A DNA stretch of 64,000 nt, taken from positions 434,001-498,000 of the forward strand of contig NZ_CM001558.1 in assembly GCF_000281895.1 (NCBI RefSeq). Direction: 5' to 3'. Positions 8,248 to 17,377 of this stretch are shown here, piece after piece. The DNA is from Pseudomonas fluorescens Q2-87. Lineage in GTDB: Bacteria; Pseudomonadota; Gammaproteobacteria; Pseudomonadales; Pseudomonadaceae. The position numbers and the translations under genes were made by a program. Positions within the stretch are counted from its first letter, which is position 1; every line of letters starts with the position of its first letter. The notes under the pieces are model-generated. The model searched no databases and was not told the origin of the DNA. It worked only from the letters and a program-made list of their open reading frames with translations.

Positions 8248-8967
8248 CTAGAAATCCCCCCACAACTGCTGCGCCACTGCCAACGCCACCACAGGCGCGG
8301 TTTCGGTGCGCAGTACGCGGGGGCCGAGTCGGGCGGCGTGGTAGCCAGCAGTCTTGGCCTGTTCGACTTCGGCATCCGACAGGCCGCCCTCGGGGCCGAT
8401 CAGGAACGCCAGCGTCGACGGCTTGGCGTGGCTGACCAGCGGTTCGGCGACGGGGTGCAGCACCAGCTTCAGCTCGGCCTCGGTCTGCTTCAGCCAATCG
8501 GCCAACAGCAGCGGCGGATGGATCAGCGGCACGGTGGAGCGCCCGCACTGCTCGCAGGCGCTGATTGCCACCTGGCGCCAGTGCAGCAGGCGTTTATCGG
8601 CGCGCTCGTCCTTGAGGCGTACTTCGCAGCGCTCGCTGAATATTGGCGTGATCTCGCTGACGCCCAGTTCGGTGGCTTTCTGAATGGCCCAATCCATGCG
8701 CTCGCCCCGCGACAAACCCTGGCCGAGGTGGATATGCAGCGGCGACTCAACCTGCCCCGCGAACTGCTCGTCCAGTTGCACCCGCACGCGTTTCTTGCCG
8801 ACCTCGGCCAGCGTGCCGCGAAACTCCTGGCCGGAGCCGTCGAATACCTGCACCGCATCGCCTTCGGCCATGCGCAGCACACGGCCGATGTAATGGGCCT
8901 GGGCTTCGGGCAACTCGTGATCGCCGAGGCTCAGCGGGGCGTCGATGAAGAAGCGGGACAGTCTCAT
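8248..8967 (-). CDS. rsmE: 16S rRNA (uracil(1498)-N3)-methyltransferase
   Basis: RsmE methylates N3 of U1498 in 16S rRNA, using SAM, on assembled 30S subunits in the cytoplasm. The 239-residue protein has the N-terminal PUA-like region (MRLSRFFIDAPLS) and the SPOUT-fold C-terminal knot with LAFLIGPEGGLSDAEVEQA and LGPRVLRTETAPVVAL, both diagnostic. Length is typical (about 240). It shares its strand with bioA upstream, the order also seen in P. aeruginosa, but a REP pair of about 110 bp lies between, so co-transcription is uncertain. Confidence 0.96.
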   Translation of the reverse strand: MRLSRFFIDAPLSLGDHELPEAQAHYIGRVLRMAEGDAVQVFDGSGQEFRGTLAEVGKKRVRVQLDEQFAGQVESPLHIHLGQGLSRGERMDWAIQKATELGVSEITPIFSERCEVRLKDERADKRLLHWRQVAISACEQCGRSTVPLIHPPLLLADWLKQTEAELKLVLHPVAEPLVSHAKPSTLAFLIGPEGGLSDAEVEQAKTAGYHAARLGPRVLRTETAPVVALAVAQQLWGDF

Positions 8968-9017
8968 GCTTAGTTCTCTATTGAATCTGAATTCGACATT
9001 GCGGCGAGGGTGCTTTT

Positions 9018-9125
9018 GTGGCGAGGGAGCTTGCTCCCGCTCGGCCGGGCTGGCGCTCCAGGGCGCAGCGCCCGCTCTTCTTTAGGGCCGCTTCGCAGCC
9101 CAGCGGGAGCAAGCTCCCTCGCCAC
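9018..9125. repeat. REP pair, family A
   Basis: Two inverted family A units with an inner GC-rich spacer lie between bioA and rsmE, within the possible bioA-rsmE transcript. A degenerate half copy (GCGGCGAGGG) lies just before it at 9001. Confidence 0.9.
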
Positions 9126-9138
9126 AGAGAATTGCCTG

Positions 9139-10545
9139 TCAGCCTGGATCACGGAACCCCGGATGGAAGTCCTTCGGCACCGCCACGCTGACCTTGTCCC
9201 GGGTCGCGATGTCGATGCCTTCGCTGGCCACTTCGGCGAGGAAGTCGATCTGCTCGGGCGTGATGACATACGGCGGCAGGAAATACACCACGCTGCCCAG
9301 CGGGCGCAGCAACGCACCGCGCTCCAGGGCATGCTGGAACACCGTCAGGCCACGTCGCTCCTGCCACGGATAGGCGGTCTTGCTGGCCTTGTCCTTGACC
9401 ATCTCGATGGCCAGGACCATGCCGGTCTGGCGCACTTCGGACACCTTCGGATGGTCGGCCAGGTGCGCGGTGGCGCTGGCCATGCGCTGGGCCAGGGCCT
9501 TGTTGTTTGCGATGACGTTGTCTTCTTCGAAGATATCCAGCGTCGCCAGGGCCGCCGCGCAGGCCAGCGGGTTGCCCGTGTAGCTATGGGAATGCAGGAA
9601 GGCGCGCAGGGTCGGATAGTCATCGTAGAAGGCGTTGTAGACCTCATCGGTGGTCACGCACGCCGCCAGCGGCAGATAGCCGCCGGTCAGGGCCTTGGAC
9701 AGGCAGAGGAAGTCCGGCGTGATGCCGGCCTGCTCACAGGCGAACATCGTTCCGGTGCGGCCGAAGCCCACGGCGATTTCGTCATGGATCAGGTGCACGC
9801 CGTAGCGATCGCAGGCCTCGCGCAGCAGCTTCAGGTACACCGGGTGATACATGCGCATACCGCCCGCGCCCTGGATCAGCGGCTCGACGATCACTGCCGC
9901 GACGGTGTCGTGGTGTTCGGCCAGGGTCTGCTCCATGGCGGCGAACATCGTGCGCGAGTGTTCCTCCCAGCTCATGCCCTCGGGGCGGTGGTAGCAGTCG
10001 GGGCTAGGCACCTTGAGGGTATCGAGCAGCAGCGCCTTGTAGGTTTCGGTAAACAGCGGCACGTCGCCCACCGACATCGCCGCGATGGTTTCGCCGTGGT
10101 AGCTGTTGCTCAGGGTGACGAAGCGCTTCTTGTCCGGCCGGCCGCGATTGATCCAGTAGTGGAAGCTCATCTTCATCGCCACTTCGATGCAGGACGAGCC
10201 GTTATCGGCGTAGAAGCATCGGGTCAGGCCATCGGGCGTCATCCTCACCAGGCGCTCGGACAGTTCGATCACCGGCTGATGGCTGAATCCGGCGAGGATC
10301 ACATGTTCCAACTGATCGACCTGATCCTTGATCCGCTGGTTGATGCGCGGGTTGGCGTGGCCAAACACGTTGACCCACCAGGAGCTGACGGCATCGAGGT
10401 AGCGCTTGCCTTCGAAGTCTTCCAGCCACACGCCTTCGCCGCGCTTGATGGGGATCAGCGGCAGCTGTTCGTGATCTTTCATCTGGGTGCAGGGATGCCA
10501 CAGCACTGCGAGATCCCGTTGCATCCATTGGTTATTCAGGCCCAT
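9139..10545 (-). CDS. bioA: Adenosylmethionine-8-amino-7-oxononanoate aminotransferase
   Basis: BioA is a PLP enzyme of biotin synthesis that converts 8-amino-7-oxononanoate to 7,8-diaminopelargonate, using SAM as amino donor. The 468-residue protein shows the class III aminotransferase pattern: SWWVNVFGHANP near residue 54, the metal/phosphate region FYADNGSSCIEVAMKM, the PLP aspartate motif HLIHDEIAVGFGRTG, and the Schiff-base lysine in CLSKALTGGYLPLAA. Start ATG follows a GAGGAG site. It is divergent from the amine oxidase gene; no other bio genes are in the window, as usual for Pseudomonas where bioBFHCD lies elsewhere. Confidence 0.95.
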   Translation of the reverse strand: MGLNNQWMQRDLAVLWHPCTQMKDHEQLPLIPIKRGEGVWLEDFEGKRYLDAVSSWWVNVFGHANPRINQRIKDQVDQLEHVILAGFSHQPVIELSERLVRMTPDGLTRCFYADNGSSCIEVAMKMSFHYWINRGRPDKKRFVTLSNSYHGETIAAMSVGDVPLFTETYKALLLDTLKVPSPDCYHRPEGMSWEEHSRTMFAAMEQTLAEHHDTVAAVIVEPLIQGAGGMRMYHPVYLKLLREACDRYGVHLIHDEIAVGFGRTGTMFACEQAGITPDFLCLSKALTGGYLPLAACVTTDEVYNAFYDDYPTLRAFLHSHSYTGNPLACAAALATLDIFEEDNVIANNKALAQRMASATAHLADHPKVSEVRQTGMVLAIEMVKDKASKTAYPWQERRGLTVFQHALERGALLRPLGSVVYFLPPYVITPEQIDFLAEVASEGIDIATRDKVSVAVPKDFHPGFRDPG

Positions 10546-10769
10546 TTACAGTCTCCTCGAGGCGGCTCGCGGCGGGCGCGGGCAAAACAATCGCGCAAGC
10601 CTATGCAATGGCGGCCGTGGGGACAACCCATTGTGTCGTACCAGCTACTTTGGGCGAGGCGATAGACGTCGCTGGCGGCGTTTTGATGGCTGACGTATTC
10701 TTCGCCGTTCTCTGAGCCGCCTGGCTCCAATAACTGAAATTTCCTACGTTTTATTCCGGAGTTCGTTGA

Positions 10770-12536
10770 ATGTCTGCTGGTTGGCTGCGCGCCTGTGCGC
10801 TGGTGATGATAGGGCTGTTCAGCGTTTCGGCGCTGGCCAAGGACAAACAACCGACGGCCATCGTCATCGGCGGTGGACTGGCGGGGCTCACGGCAGCCTA
10901 CGAGTTGCAGAACAAGGGCTGGATGGTGACGCTGCTCGAAGCCAAGCCTGACCTGGGCGGCCGCTCTGGCATGGCCACCAGCGAGTGGATCGGCAATGAC
11001 AAGACCCAGCCGGTGCTGAACAAATACGTTTCCACATTCAAGCTGAGCACCACGCCGGCACCGGAATTCGTGCGTACCCCCAGCTACCTGATCGACGGCA
11101 CCTACTTCACCGCCGCCGACCTGGCGACCAAGCAGCCAGCCACCGCCGAAGCCATCAAGCGCTACGAAACTACCCTGGACGACCTGGCGCGCTCCATCGA
11201 GGACCCGCAGAACCCGGCTGCCAACAGCACCTTGCATGCCTTGGACCAGATCACCGTGTCCAACTGGCTCGACCGCCTGCAACTGCCGGCCACTGCGCGA
11301 CAACTGGTCAACCAGGAAATCCGCACCCGCTACGACGAACCTTCGCGCCTGTCGCTGCTGTATTTCGCACAGCAGAGCCGGGTCTATCGTGGCGTGGCCG
11401 ACCGCGACCTGCGGGCCTCGCGCCTGCTCGGTGGCAGCCCGGTATTGGCCCAGGCGTTCGTCAAGCAACTGAAAACCATCAAGACCAATTCGCCGGTATC
11501 GGCCATTAACCAGGACAAGGACGGCGTGACCGTCAAGGTCGGCAGCGTTGGCTATCAGGCCGACTATGTGGTGCTGGCCGTGCCTTTGCGGGCCCTGAAC
11601 AAGATCCAACTGACGCCGGCCCTGGATGCCCAGCATCAAGGCGCGATCAAGGGCACCAACTACGGTTGGCGCGACCAGATCATGCTCAAGTTCAAGACCC
11701 CGGTCTGGGACAGCAAGGCGCGCATGTCGGGCGAGATCTACAGCAACGCAGGCCTGGGCATGATGTGGATCGAGCCGGCCATGAAGGGCGGCGCCAACGT
11801 CGTCATCAACCTGTCCGGCGACAATGCCCGGGTGATGCAGGCCTTCGGCGACAAGCAGATGGTCGACCAGGTGCTGATCCGCCTGCACGCGTTTTATCCA
11901 CAGGCCCGTGGCGCCTTTACCGGCTATGAAATCCGCCGCTACAGCACCGATCCCTCCATGGGCGGCGCCTACCTGGCCTTTGGTCCCGGCCAGATCAGCA
12001 AATACTGGCGCCTGTGGGAAAAACCATTGCAGCGCGTAGCCTTTGCCGGCGAGCACACCGACACCCTCTACCCTGGCACCCTTGAAGGCGCCCTGCGCAG
12101 TGGTCAGCGGGCAGCCAGCCAGGTTGAAGACCTGGCCGCGGGCAAGTCGTTCGAACCAGCCAAGGTCGTTCCGGCCGCGACGGCGGCAGCGGCCGGTGCA
12201 GTGGCGGCGAAGAAAGGCAACTTCTTCACCAATCTGTTCGGTGGCTCGGATGACGACAAGAAGCCGGAGCCGGTCAAGGCCCCCGAGCCGGTCGCGCCCA
12301 CTCCGGCCCCAGCCCCAGCGCCGGTACCCGCTCCAGCGCCGGTTGCGCCACCTGCACCTGCGGCACCGGTAAAAGCCGAGCCGACCAAAAAGGCAGCGGC
12401 CAAAGCCACGCCGAAGAAATCGACAGCCAAGACCCCGGCTAAAAAAGCCCCGGCAAAGGCCCCGGTGAAAAAGGCAGAGCCAGCGAAGAAGCCAGCGGCG
12501 AAACCGGCAGCGACCCCTGAGACCCAGGCTCAATAA
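10770..12536 (+). CDS. Exported FAD-dependent amine oxidase with Ala/Pro/Lys-rich tail
   Basis: The 588-residue protein starts with a Sec-type signal peptide (about residues 1-24, ending SVSALA) with no twin-arginine motif. A flavin amine oxidase domain follows (residues about 29-455): VIGGGLAGLTAAYEL, the LLEAKPDLGGRSGM region, and a C-terminal FAD motif RVAFAGEHTDTLYPGTLEGA. From about residue 485 the sequence becomes low-complexity: first Pro/Ala repeats, then Lys/Ala/Pro repeats such as KKAAAKATPKKSTAKTPAKK, similar to histone H1-like tails. The order bioA / oxidase / b561 / yceI matches P. aeruginosa as I recall it. Substrate and purpose of the tail are unknown. Confidence 0.85.
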   Translation: MSAGWLRACALVMIGLFSVSALAKDKQPTAIVIGGGLAGLTAAYELQNKGWMVTLLEAKPDLGGRSGMATSEWIGNDKTQPVLNKYVSTFKLSTTPAPEFVRTPSYLIDGTYFTAADLATKQPATAEAIKRYETTLDDLARSIEDPQNPAANSTLHALDQITVSNWLDRLQLPATARQLVNQEIRTRYDEPSRLSLLYFAQQSRVYRGVADRDLRASRLLGGSPVLAQAFVKQLKTIKTNSPVSAINQDKDGVTVKVGSVGYQADYVVLAVPLRALNKIQLTPALDAQHQGAIKGTNYGWRDQIMLKFKTPVWDSKARMSGEIYSNAGLGMMWIEPAMKGGANVVINLSGDNARVMQAFGDKQMVDQVLIRLHAFYPQARGAFTGYEIRRYSTDPSMGGAYLAFGPGQISKYWRLWEKPLQRVAFAGEHTDTLYPGTLEGALRSGQRAASQVEDLAAGKSFEPAKVVPAATAAAAGAVAAKKGNFFTNLFGGSDDDKKPEPVKAPEPVAPTPAPAPAPVPAPAPVAPPAPAAPVKAEPTKKAAAKATPKKSTAKTPAKKAPAKAPVKKAEPAKKPAAKPAATPETQAQ

Positions 12537-12547
12537 CGTTCAGGCGT

Positions 12548-12584
12548 AAAAAAAAAAGCGCGGCCCTGAGGTCGCGCTTTTTTT
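12548..12584. terminator. Rho-independent terminator after the amine oxidase gene
   Basis: A 9-bp stem (AGCGCGGCC with GGTCGCGCT, loop CTGA) is flanked by a long A run and a T7 run, so it can work on both strands. It begins 12 bp after the oxidase stop. Confidence 0.93.
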
Positions 12585-12837
12585 GCCTATTCATCAGCGT
12601 GAAATATCCGACCTGCTTGGGCAGTGCTCTACCTGAGCTTGCTCGCGATGAGGTCCCTACGGACCCCAACGGCTGTCTGTGCCCTCGCCATCACCCATCA
12701 TTTATTCTTTAATCTTTCCTTAACCCACCCCCACCAGACTGATGATCGTATTTCTCGATATTTCAAAGCGAAATTTTCCGCTTTAAATCGATAGATAACT
12801 CGCTAGTCTTGGTCGCAGTTTTTACAGGATATGAGCA

Positions 12838-13389
12838 ATGCAGCTACGCAACTCTGCTTCTCGTTATGGCTGGGTCAGCCTCGTTCTGCACTGGGGCGTC
12901 GCGCTGGCGGTGTACGGGCTATTCGCCCTGGGCTTGTGGATGGTCGGTCTGGATTACTACAGCACTTGGCGAAAAGACGCGCCGGACCTGCACAAGAGCA
13001 TTGGCCTGGTGCTGCTCGCGGTCATGTTGCTGCGAGTGATCTGGCGTTTTGTCAGCCCGCCGCCCTCGACCCTGCAAAGCTATGGCCGCCTGACGCGTAT
13101 CAGCGCCAAGCTTGGTCATAGCGCACTGTATCTCGGGTTGTTCGCCGTGATGATCGCTGGTTACCTGATTTCCACCGCAGACGGTGTCGGGATTCCGGTG
13201 TTTGGCCTGTTTGAAGTACCCGCGCTGGTGTCCGGACTGCCCGATCAGGCAGACGTCGCTGGCGAGATTCACCTGTACCTGGCGTGGGCGTTGGTCATTT
13301 TTTCCGGCCTTCATGCGTTGGCAGCACTGAAACACCACTTTATTGACCGTGACGCGACCCTCAAGCGAATGCTGGGGCGCCAAGCCTGA
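12838..13389 (+). CDS. Cytochrome b561-family protein
   Basis: The 183-residue inner-membrane protein has four hydrophobic segments and the His pattern of bacterial di-heme b561 proteins (VLHWGVALAVYG, DLHKSIGL, LGHSALYLGL, EIHLYLAWALVIFSGLHALAAL). It likely shuttles electrons between quinol and a periplasmic partner. ATG 12838 follows AGGATATGAGCA. An out-of-frame ATG sits 6 bp upstream. It is followed 32 bp later by yceI, and such b561-yceI pairs are common, which suggests a shared function in redox or isoprenoid-quinone handling. Confidence 0.92.
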   Translation: MQLRNSASRYGWVSLVLHWGVALAVYGLFALGLWMVGLDYYSTWRKDAPDLHKSIGLVLLAVMLLRVIWRFVSPPPSTLQSYGRLTRISAKLGHSALYLGLFAVMIAGYLISTADGVGIPVFGLFEVPALVSGLPDQADVAGEIHLYLAWALVIFSGLHALAALKHHFIDRDATLKRMLGRQA

Positions 13390-13421
13390 TGTTCAACCTC
13401 GACTCCAAAGGAATATAAAGC

Positions 13422-14018
13422 ATGTTGAAAAAGACGCTCGCCGCCCTGGCAATCGGTTCTGCACTGTTGTCGGCCGGCCAGGCCATGGCCGCCGACTACG
13501 TCGTCGACAAGGAAGGCCAGCACGCCTTCGTCGACTTCAAGATCAGCCACTTGGGCTACAGCTACATCACCGGTACCTTCAAGGACATCGACGGCAAGTT
13601 CAGCTTCGACGCCGCCAAGCCTGAAGACAGCAAGATCGAGTTCAACGTGCGCACCGCCAGCGTGTTCACCAACCACGCCGAACGCGACAAGCACATCGCC
13701 AGCAAAGACTTCCTGGAAGTTTCCAAGTACGCCGATGCCAAGTTCGTGTCGACCAGCGTCAAGCCTACCGGTAAGAATGCTGCCGGCAAGGACACTGCCG
13801 ACGTGACCGGCGACCTGACCCTGCACGGTGTGACCAAGCCAATCGTGGTCAAGGCCACTTTCCTGGGTGAAGGCAAGGATCCATGGGGCGGCTACCGTGC
13901 CGGCTTCGAGGGCACCACCAGCATCAAGCGTTCCGATTTCGGCAAAATGATGGACCTGGGTCCACAATCCGACTCCGTTGAACTGTACGTGTCGTTTGAA
14001 GGTGTCAAAGCGAAGTAA
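13422..14018 (+). CDS. YceI-family periplasmic lipid-binding protein
   Basis: The 198-residue exported protein has a Sec signal peptide (cleavage after QAMA, about residue 23) and a YceI lipocalin-like beta-barrel: [20 protein letters not shown] at the start, [13 protein letters not shown], and a conserved [16 protein letters not shown] block. YceI proteins bind long isoprenoid chains such as quinone precursors. P. aeruginosa has a close counterpart next to its b561 gene. ATG 13422 follows an AAGGAATATAAAGC ribosome site. It is the last gene of the b561-yceI operon and is followed by a terminator. Confidence 0.93.
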   Translation: MLKKTLAALAIGSALLSAGQAMAADYVVDKEGQHAFVDFKISHLGYSYITGTFKDIDGKFSFDAAKPEDSKIEFNVRTASVFTNHAERDKHIASKDFLEVSKYADAKFVSTSVKPTGKNAAGKDTADVTGDLTLHGVTKPIVVKATFLGEGKDPWGGYRAGFEGTTSIKRSDFGKMMDLGPQSDSVELYVSFEGVKAK

Positions 14019-14032
14019 TCTTCGCACTGACA

Positions 14033-14072
14033 AAAAACGGCCCTGGTCTTGCGATCAGGGGCGTTTTTTATT
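14033..14072. terminator. Rho-independent terminator after yceI
   Basis: A hairpin with a CCCTG(G)TC/GATCAGGG stem is flanked by an A run and T7, 14 bp after the yceI stop. Confidence 0.9.
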
Positions 14073-14103
14073 GCCACGAGAAAATCAAACAAACAGCGCA
14101 ATC

Positions 14104-14322
14104 CCCTGTGGGAGCTAATGCTGTTCATTTAAGAAAGATGATGGACCTGTGGCCAGAGATTGCTCCCGCTCGGCTGCGAAGCAGTCGTAAACCGGCGGGT
14201 GCGGTGTGTCTGATGCTCCGCATTTGGCCGGTTTTGGGGCCGCTTCGCGGCCCAGCGGGAGCAAGCTTCCTCGCCACGGGTTTGTCGATTGCCTTAAGTG
14301 AACAGCATTACCCTATGGGAGC
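14104..14322. mobile_element. MITE-like element inserted in a family B REP
   Basis: An 18-bp terminal inverted repeat pair (TAATGCTGTTCATTTAAG at 14116-14133; CTTAAGTGAACAGCATTA at 14293-14310, one mismatch) bounds a 195-bp segment. It is flanked by a near-perfect 12-bp direct repeat (CCCTGTGGGAGC at 14104-14115 and CCCTATGGGAGC at 14311-14322), which reads as a target duplication within a family B REP. The interior holds no ORF but carries a family A REP pair (about 14149-14278) whose left copy is decayed. The parent transposase family is not identifiable here; the duplication length would suit IS4-type elements. Confidence 0.6.
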
Positions 14323-14364
14323 GGGCTTGCTCGCTCCCGCATTCAGGTTAGTGGCGCCCGAATG

Positions 14365-14399
14365 AAAATGCCCCAGGTCGCAAGACCTGGGGCATTTTT
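14365..14399. terminator. rhlE: Terminator of rhlE (bidirectional form)
   Basis: A strong stem (TGCCCCAGGTC with GACCTGGGGCA, loop GCAA-type) lies 15 bp past the rhlE stop with a poly-T tract on the minus strand and short A/T flanks on the other side. Confidence 0.93.
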
Positions 14400-14414
14400 C
14401 AAGGCTTGGAAAAC

Positions 14415-16280
14415 TCAGCGATTGCGGGTCAGCAACGCTGGCTTCTCGCCCCGTGGGCGGCTAGGCAGTTGATCCAGTTGCTCAGGCGTCGGGAAGCGAT
14501 CGGCTTTCGATTCCTTGTGCATGATCTTGGGCTGGTTGCCACGCGGGTTCTGTACGGCCGGTTCCGGGCGAGGCTGCTCGTCACGGGCCGGGCGGCGAGG
14601 GCGAGTGTCGTCGCGACGAGCCTGGCCGTCACGGGGTGCGCCGTTACGTGGGCCGCTGCGCTTGGCCGGCGGGGTGCCGGTGGACGAGCCGTTGCTGTTG
14701 CGTGGCCCGTTCTGGCGACCTTGTGGCTGGCCGCCGCGCGGGGCGCCTGCACCTGCTGCGCCTGCCGCCGGGGCACCTGGGCGGCGACCGCGACCTTGGG
14801 CCGGTTTCTGCTGCGGTACGTAGTCGACGCGGTTACCAAAGTTATCGACATCGTCGTCCAGGAACTCGTCCGGGGCACGATCAGCCGCGGGGCGTGGTGC
14901 CGGACGCTGTTGTTCACGAGCCGGGGTACCTTCGCGGGGCTTCTGTTCGCGAGCCGGGCGTTCGCCACGGCTGTTGCTGGCAGGTTTTTCCTTGCCCTTG
15001 TCCTTGCCTTTGTCTTTGCGACCGCCGCCACCGCCGGTGCCATTCGGACCGTCACCGCGTGGACCGCGAGCATTGCGTGGGTTACGCACGTCCGGACGTT
15101 CACGCACTTCAGGCTTTTCGGCCTCGATAGTGCTGGCGTCGAAGCCCATCAGGTCGCCGTCGGCGATTTTCTGCTTGGTCATGCGCTCGATGCTTTTGAG
15201 CAGTTTTTCTTCGTCCGGCGCGACCAGCGAGATCGCTTCGCCCGAACGACCGGCCCGGCCGGTGCGGCCGATACGGTGCACATAGTCTTCATCGACGTTT
15301 GGCAGCTCGAAGTTGACCACGTGAGGCAACTGATCGATGTCCAGGCCACGGGCGGCGATGTCGGTGGCAACCAGGATGCGCACTTCGCCGGCCTTGAAAT
15401 CAGCCAGGGCCTTGGTGCGAGCGTTCTGGCTCTTGTTGCCATGGATCGCCACGGCCGGCAGGCCATGCTTGTCCAGGTATTCGGCCAGGCGGTTGGCGCC
15501 ATGCTTGGTGCGCGTGAACACCAGGACCTGTTCCCAGGCGCCAGCGGTGATCAGGTGTGCCAGCAGTGCACGCTTGTGGCTGGCTGGCAGGCGGAATACG
15601 CGCTGCTCGATGCGCTCGACCGTGGTGTTGGGCGGCGTCACCTCGATGCGTTCCGGGTTGTGCAGCAGCTTGCCGGCCAAGTCCGTGATGTCCTTGGAGA
15701 ACGTCGCCGAAAACAGCAGGTTCTGGCGCTTGGCAGGCAGGCGGGCGAGGACTTTCTTCACGTCATGGACGAAGCCCATGTCGAGCATGCGGTCGGCTTC
15801 GTCCAGCACGAGGATTTCAACGTGGGACAAGTCGACACTGCCCTGGCCGGCCAGGTCGAGCAGGCGGCCGGGGCAGGCCACGAGCACATCGACGCCACGG
15901 GCCATGGCCTGAACCTGGGGGTTCATGCCGACACCGCCGAAAATGCAGGCGCTGACGAATTTCAGGTCGCGAGCATAGATCTTGAAGCTCTCGTGCACCT
16001 GGGCAGCCAGTTCGCGGGTGGGGGTCAGGACCAGCACGCGCGGTTGGCGCGGGCCATGACGCTGGGATTTGTCTGGGTGACCGTTGGGAAACAACCGCTC
16101 CAGGATCGGAAGGGCGAAACCGCCGGTTTTACCAGTACCTGTCTGTGCCGCGACCATCAGGTCGCGACCTTGCAACACGGCGGGAATGGCCCGCTGTTGC
16201 ACTGGGGTAGGCTGGGTGTAGCCGGCGGCTTCGATGGCGCCGACTAAAGCCTCGGAGAGACCGAGGGAAGCAAAGGACAT
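14415..16280 (-). CDS. rhlE: DEAD-box ATP-dependent RNA helicase RhlE
   Basis: The 621-residue protein has the full DEAD-box core: Q-motif region [12 protein letters not shown], motif [10 protein letters not shown], Ia PTRELA, motif [14 protein letters not shown], motif III FSATF, and motif [13 protein letters not shown]. After residue about 390 comes a long basic Arg/Gly/Pro-rich low-complexity tail, typical of Pseudomonas RhlE, that aids RNA binding and contacts with the RNA degradation machinery. ATG at 16278-16280 gives the standard [13 protein letters not shown] start; the frame is open to 16313. A putative promoter lies about 210 nt upstream, implying a long leader. Confidence 0.95.
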   Translation of the reverse strand: MSFASLGLSEALVGAIEAAGYTQPTPVQQRAIPAVLQGRDLMVAAQTGTGKTGGFALPILERLFPNGHPDKSQRHGPRQPRVLVLTPTRELAAQVHESFKIYARDLKFVSACIFGGVGMNPQVQAMARGVDVLVACPGRLLDLAGQGSVDLSHVEILVLDEADRMLDMGFVHDVKKVLARLPAKRQNLLFSATFSKDITDLAGKLLHNPERIEVTPPNTTVERIEQRVFRLPASHKRALLAHLITAGAWEQVLVFTRTKHGANRLAEYLDKHGLPAVAIHGNKSQNARTKALADFKAGEVRILVATDIAARGLDIDQLPHVVNFELPNVDEDYVHRIGRTGRAGRSGEAISLVAPDEEKLLKSIERMTKQKIADGDLMGFDASTIEAEKPEVRERPDVRNPRNARGPRGDGPNGTGGGGGRKDKGKDKGKEKPASNSRGERPAREQKPREGTPAREQQRPAPRPAADRAPDEFLDDDVDNFGNRVDYVPQQKPAQGRGRRPGAPAAGAAGAGAPRGGQPQGRQNGPRNSNGSSTGTPPAKRSGPRNGAPRDGQARRDDTRPRRPARDEQPRPEPAVQNPRGNQPKIMHKESKADRFPTPEQLDQLPSRPRGEKPALLTRNR

Positions 16281-16499
16281 GAGTAATCCTGTTCTAGTGA
16301 GGGCCTGGCCCAATGGGATAGTCTTGCCCGGCGCGAATGACGTTCAATTAAAAGACGTCATCCCGTCCGGTCCTGCCGGGTCTGAAAAGCGAGTCCGGAC
16401 AAGGCTCGCGCGGGCTGGAAGCTGCGCTGTAGCGGTGTCGGGATGCCTTTTGCAAGACCGGGCGTCCGGGCGTGAGCCTGGCGGGAAGGCCCGAGTATA
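16281..16499 (-). promoter_or_regulatory. rhlE: rhlE leader with extended -10 promoter and a hairpin
   Basis: On the minus strand TGTTATACT (TATACT at 16499-16494) is an extended -10 element, without a clear -35 box. It predicts a start near 16487 and a leader of about 207 nt. The leader contains a perfect 7-bp inverted repeat, ATGACGT (16337-16343) with ACGTCAT (16355-16361), and several GC-rich stems. Whether it regulates rhlE is not known. Confidence 0.45.
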
Positions 16500-16533
16500 A
16501 CAGAGCAAACGCCGCGCGCCGCTTTCCTGCTGC

Positions 16534-17322
16534 TCAACGGTTTATTTCAGTCTGGGCCGGGTCGGGTGGCGCAGCCTTGGCAATCGGGCCGGCGCCATAG
16601 CGGGCGCTCAGCTCGGCATAGCCCGGTTCGCGCTTGAACCGCTTGAGCTCGGCGCCAAAACGCTGCACCAGCAAATCCATCCCGGCGTTGCGCCGCACCG
16701 CCAGGTACTGGCTCTGACGGCTGACCACCAGCGGGTTTTCGGTAATTTGGTCGCCCAGTCGCATTTGCTCAAGCAGATGCCGGCCCACCCTGCGGTCGGT
16801 GATGAGCAGGTCGATGCGGCCCAATTGCAACTTCCCGAAATTGGCTTCGTGGGTCGGTGCTGTTTCACGCTCGAACAGCGGCGACTCACTGAATGCCTGG
16901 CTGTACAAGTAACCGGGCGACGTCCCGACAGTCAGGCCTCGCAGGTCATCGAGGGTACGAAACGGGTGGGGCCGGGCATTGGCATAGAACATCACGAACT
17001 CCACATCCGACAGCGGCTCGCTGGGGTAGAGCAGCGTGGCTTCGCGCTCGTCACTGTGAAAAATGTCCAGCGCACCGTCCGCGAGGCCTTGCTCCAGCAT
17101 CGCCAGGCAACGCTTCCATGGCAGGAACTGCCATTCCACGTCGATACCCAGGCGCTTGAACACAATGGCGGTGGTTTCGTAGTCCAATCCCAGGGCCTTG
17201 CCGTTCTCTTCGTAGACGTATGGCGCCCAGGGTTCAGTGACGATGCGCAACTTCTCGGCCCGGGCAACCATGCTCAGGCACAAGAGGAAAATAATAGTCA
17301 GTAGGTGGGCAATGACGGGCAT
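16534..17322 (-). CDS. Orphan periplasmic solute-binding protein (SBP family 3)
   Basis: The 262-residue protein has a Sec signal peptide (cleavage near VARA, residue 22) and a family 3 binding fold: KLRIVTEPWAPYVYEE, GLDYETTAIVFKRLGIDVEW, LADGALDIFHSDER and a second-lobe GLTVGTSPGYLYSQ. No permease, ATPase or sensor kinase genes are adjacent, so it may be a stand-alone periplasmic sensor or share a transporter. It resembles in size and layout the protein encoded at 48717. It lies on the same strand as, and 55 bp downstream of, the glycosyltransferase-like gene. Confidence 0.82.
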   Translation of the reverse strand: MPVIAHLLTIIFLLCLSMVARAEKLRIVTEPWAPYVYEENGKALGLDYETTAIVFKRLGIDVEWQFLPWKRCLAMLEQGLADGALDIFHSDEREATLLYPSEPLSDVEFVMFYANARPHPFRTLDDLRGLTVGTSPGYLYSQAFSESPLFERETAPTHEANFGKLQLGRIDLLITDRRVGRHLLEQMRLGDQITENPLVVSRQSQYLAVRRNAGMDLLVQRFGAELKRFKREPGYAELSARYGAGPIAKAAPPDPAQTEINR

Positions 17323-17377
17323 GGCCTGAGGTTACGACGAGAGCTCATCAAATAGCTAGAGCGCTCTGGCCTGCGCC

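Noticed and set aside
10536..12533. 665-codon open frame antisense to the amine oxidase
   Set aside because: The sense gene has a signal peptide, FAD motifs and a terminator; the antisense product is Arg/Gly/Leu low-complexity at its start.
14116..14310. Degenerate transposase gene inside the MITE-like element
   Set aside because: No open frame of meaningful length or transposase motif was seen in the 195 bp; the interior is mostly a REP pair.
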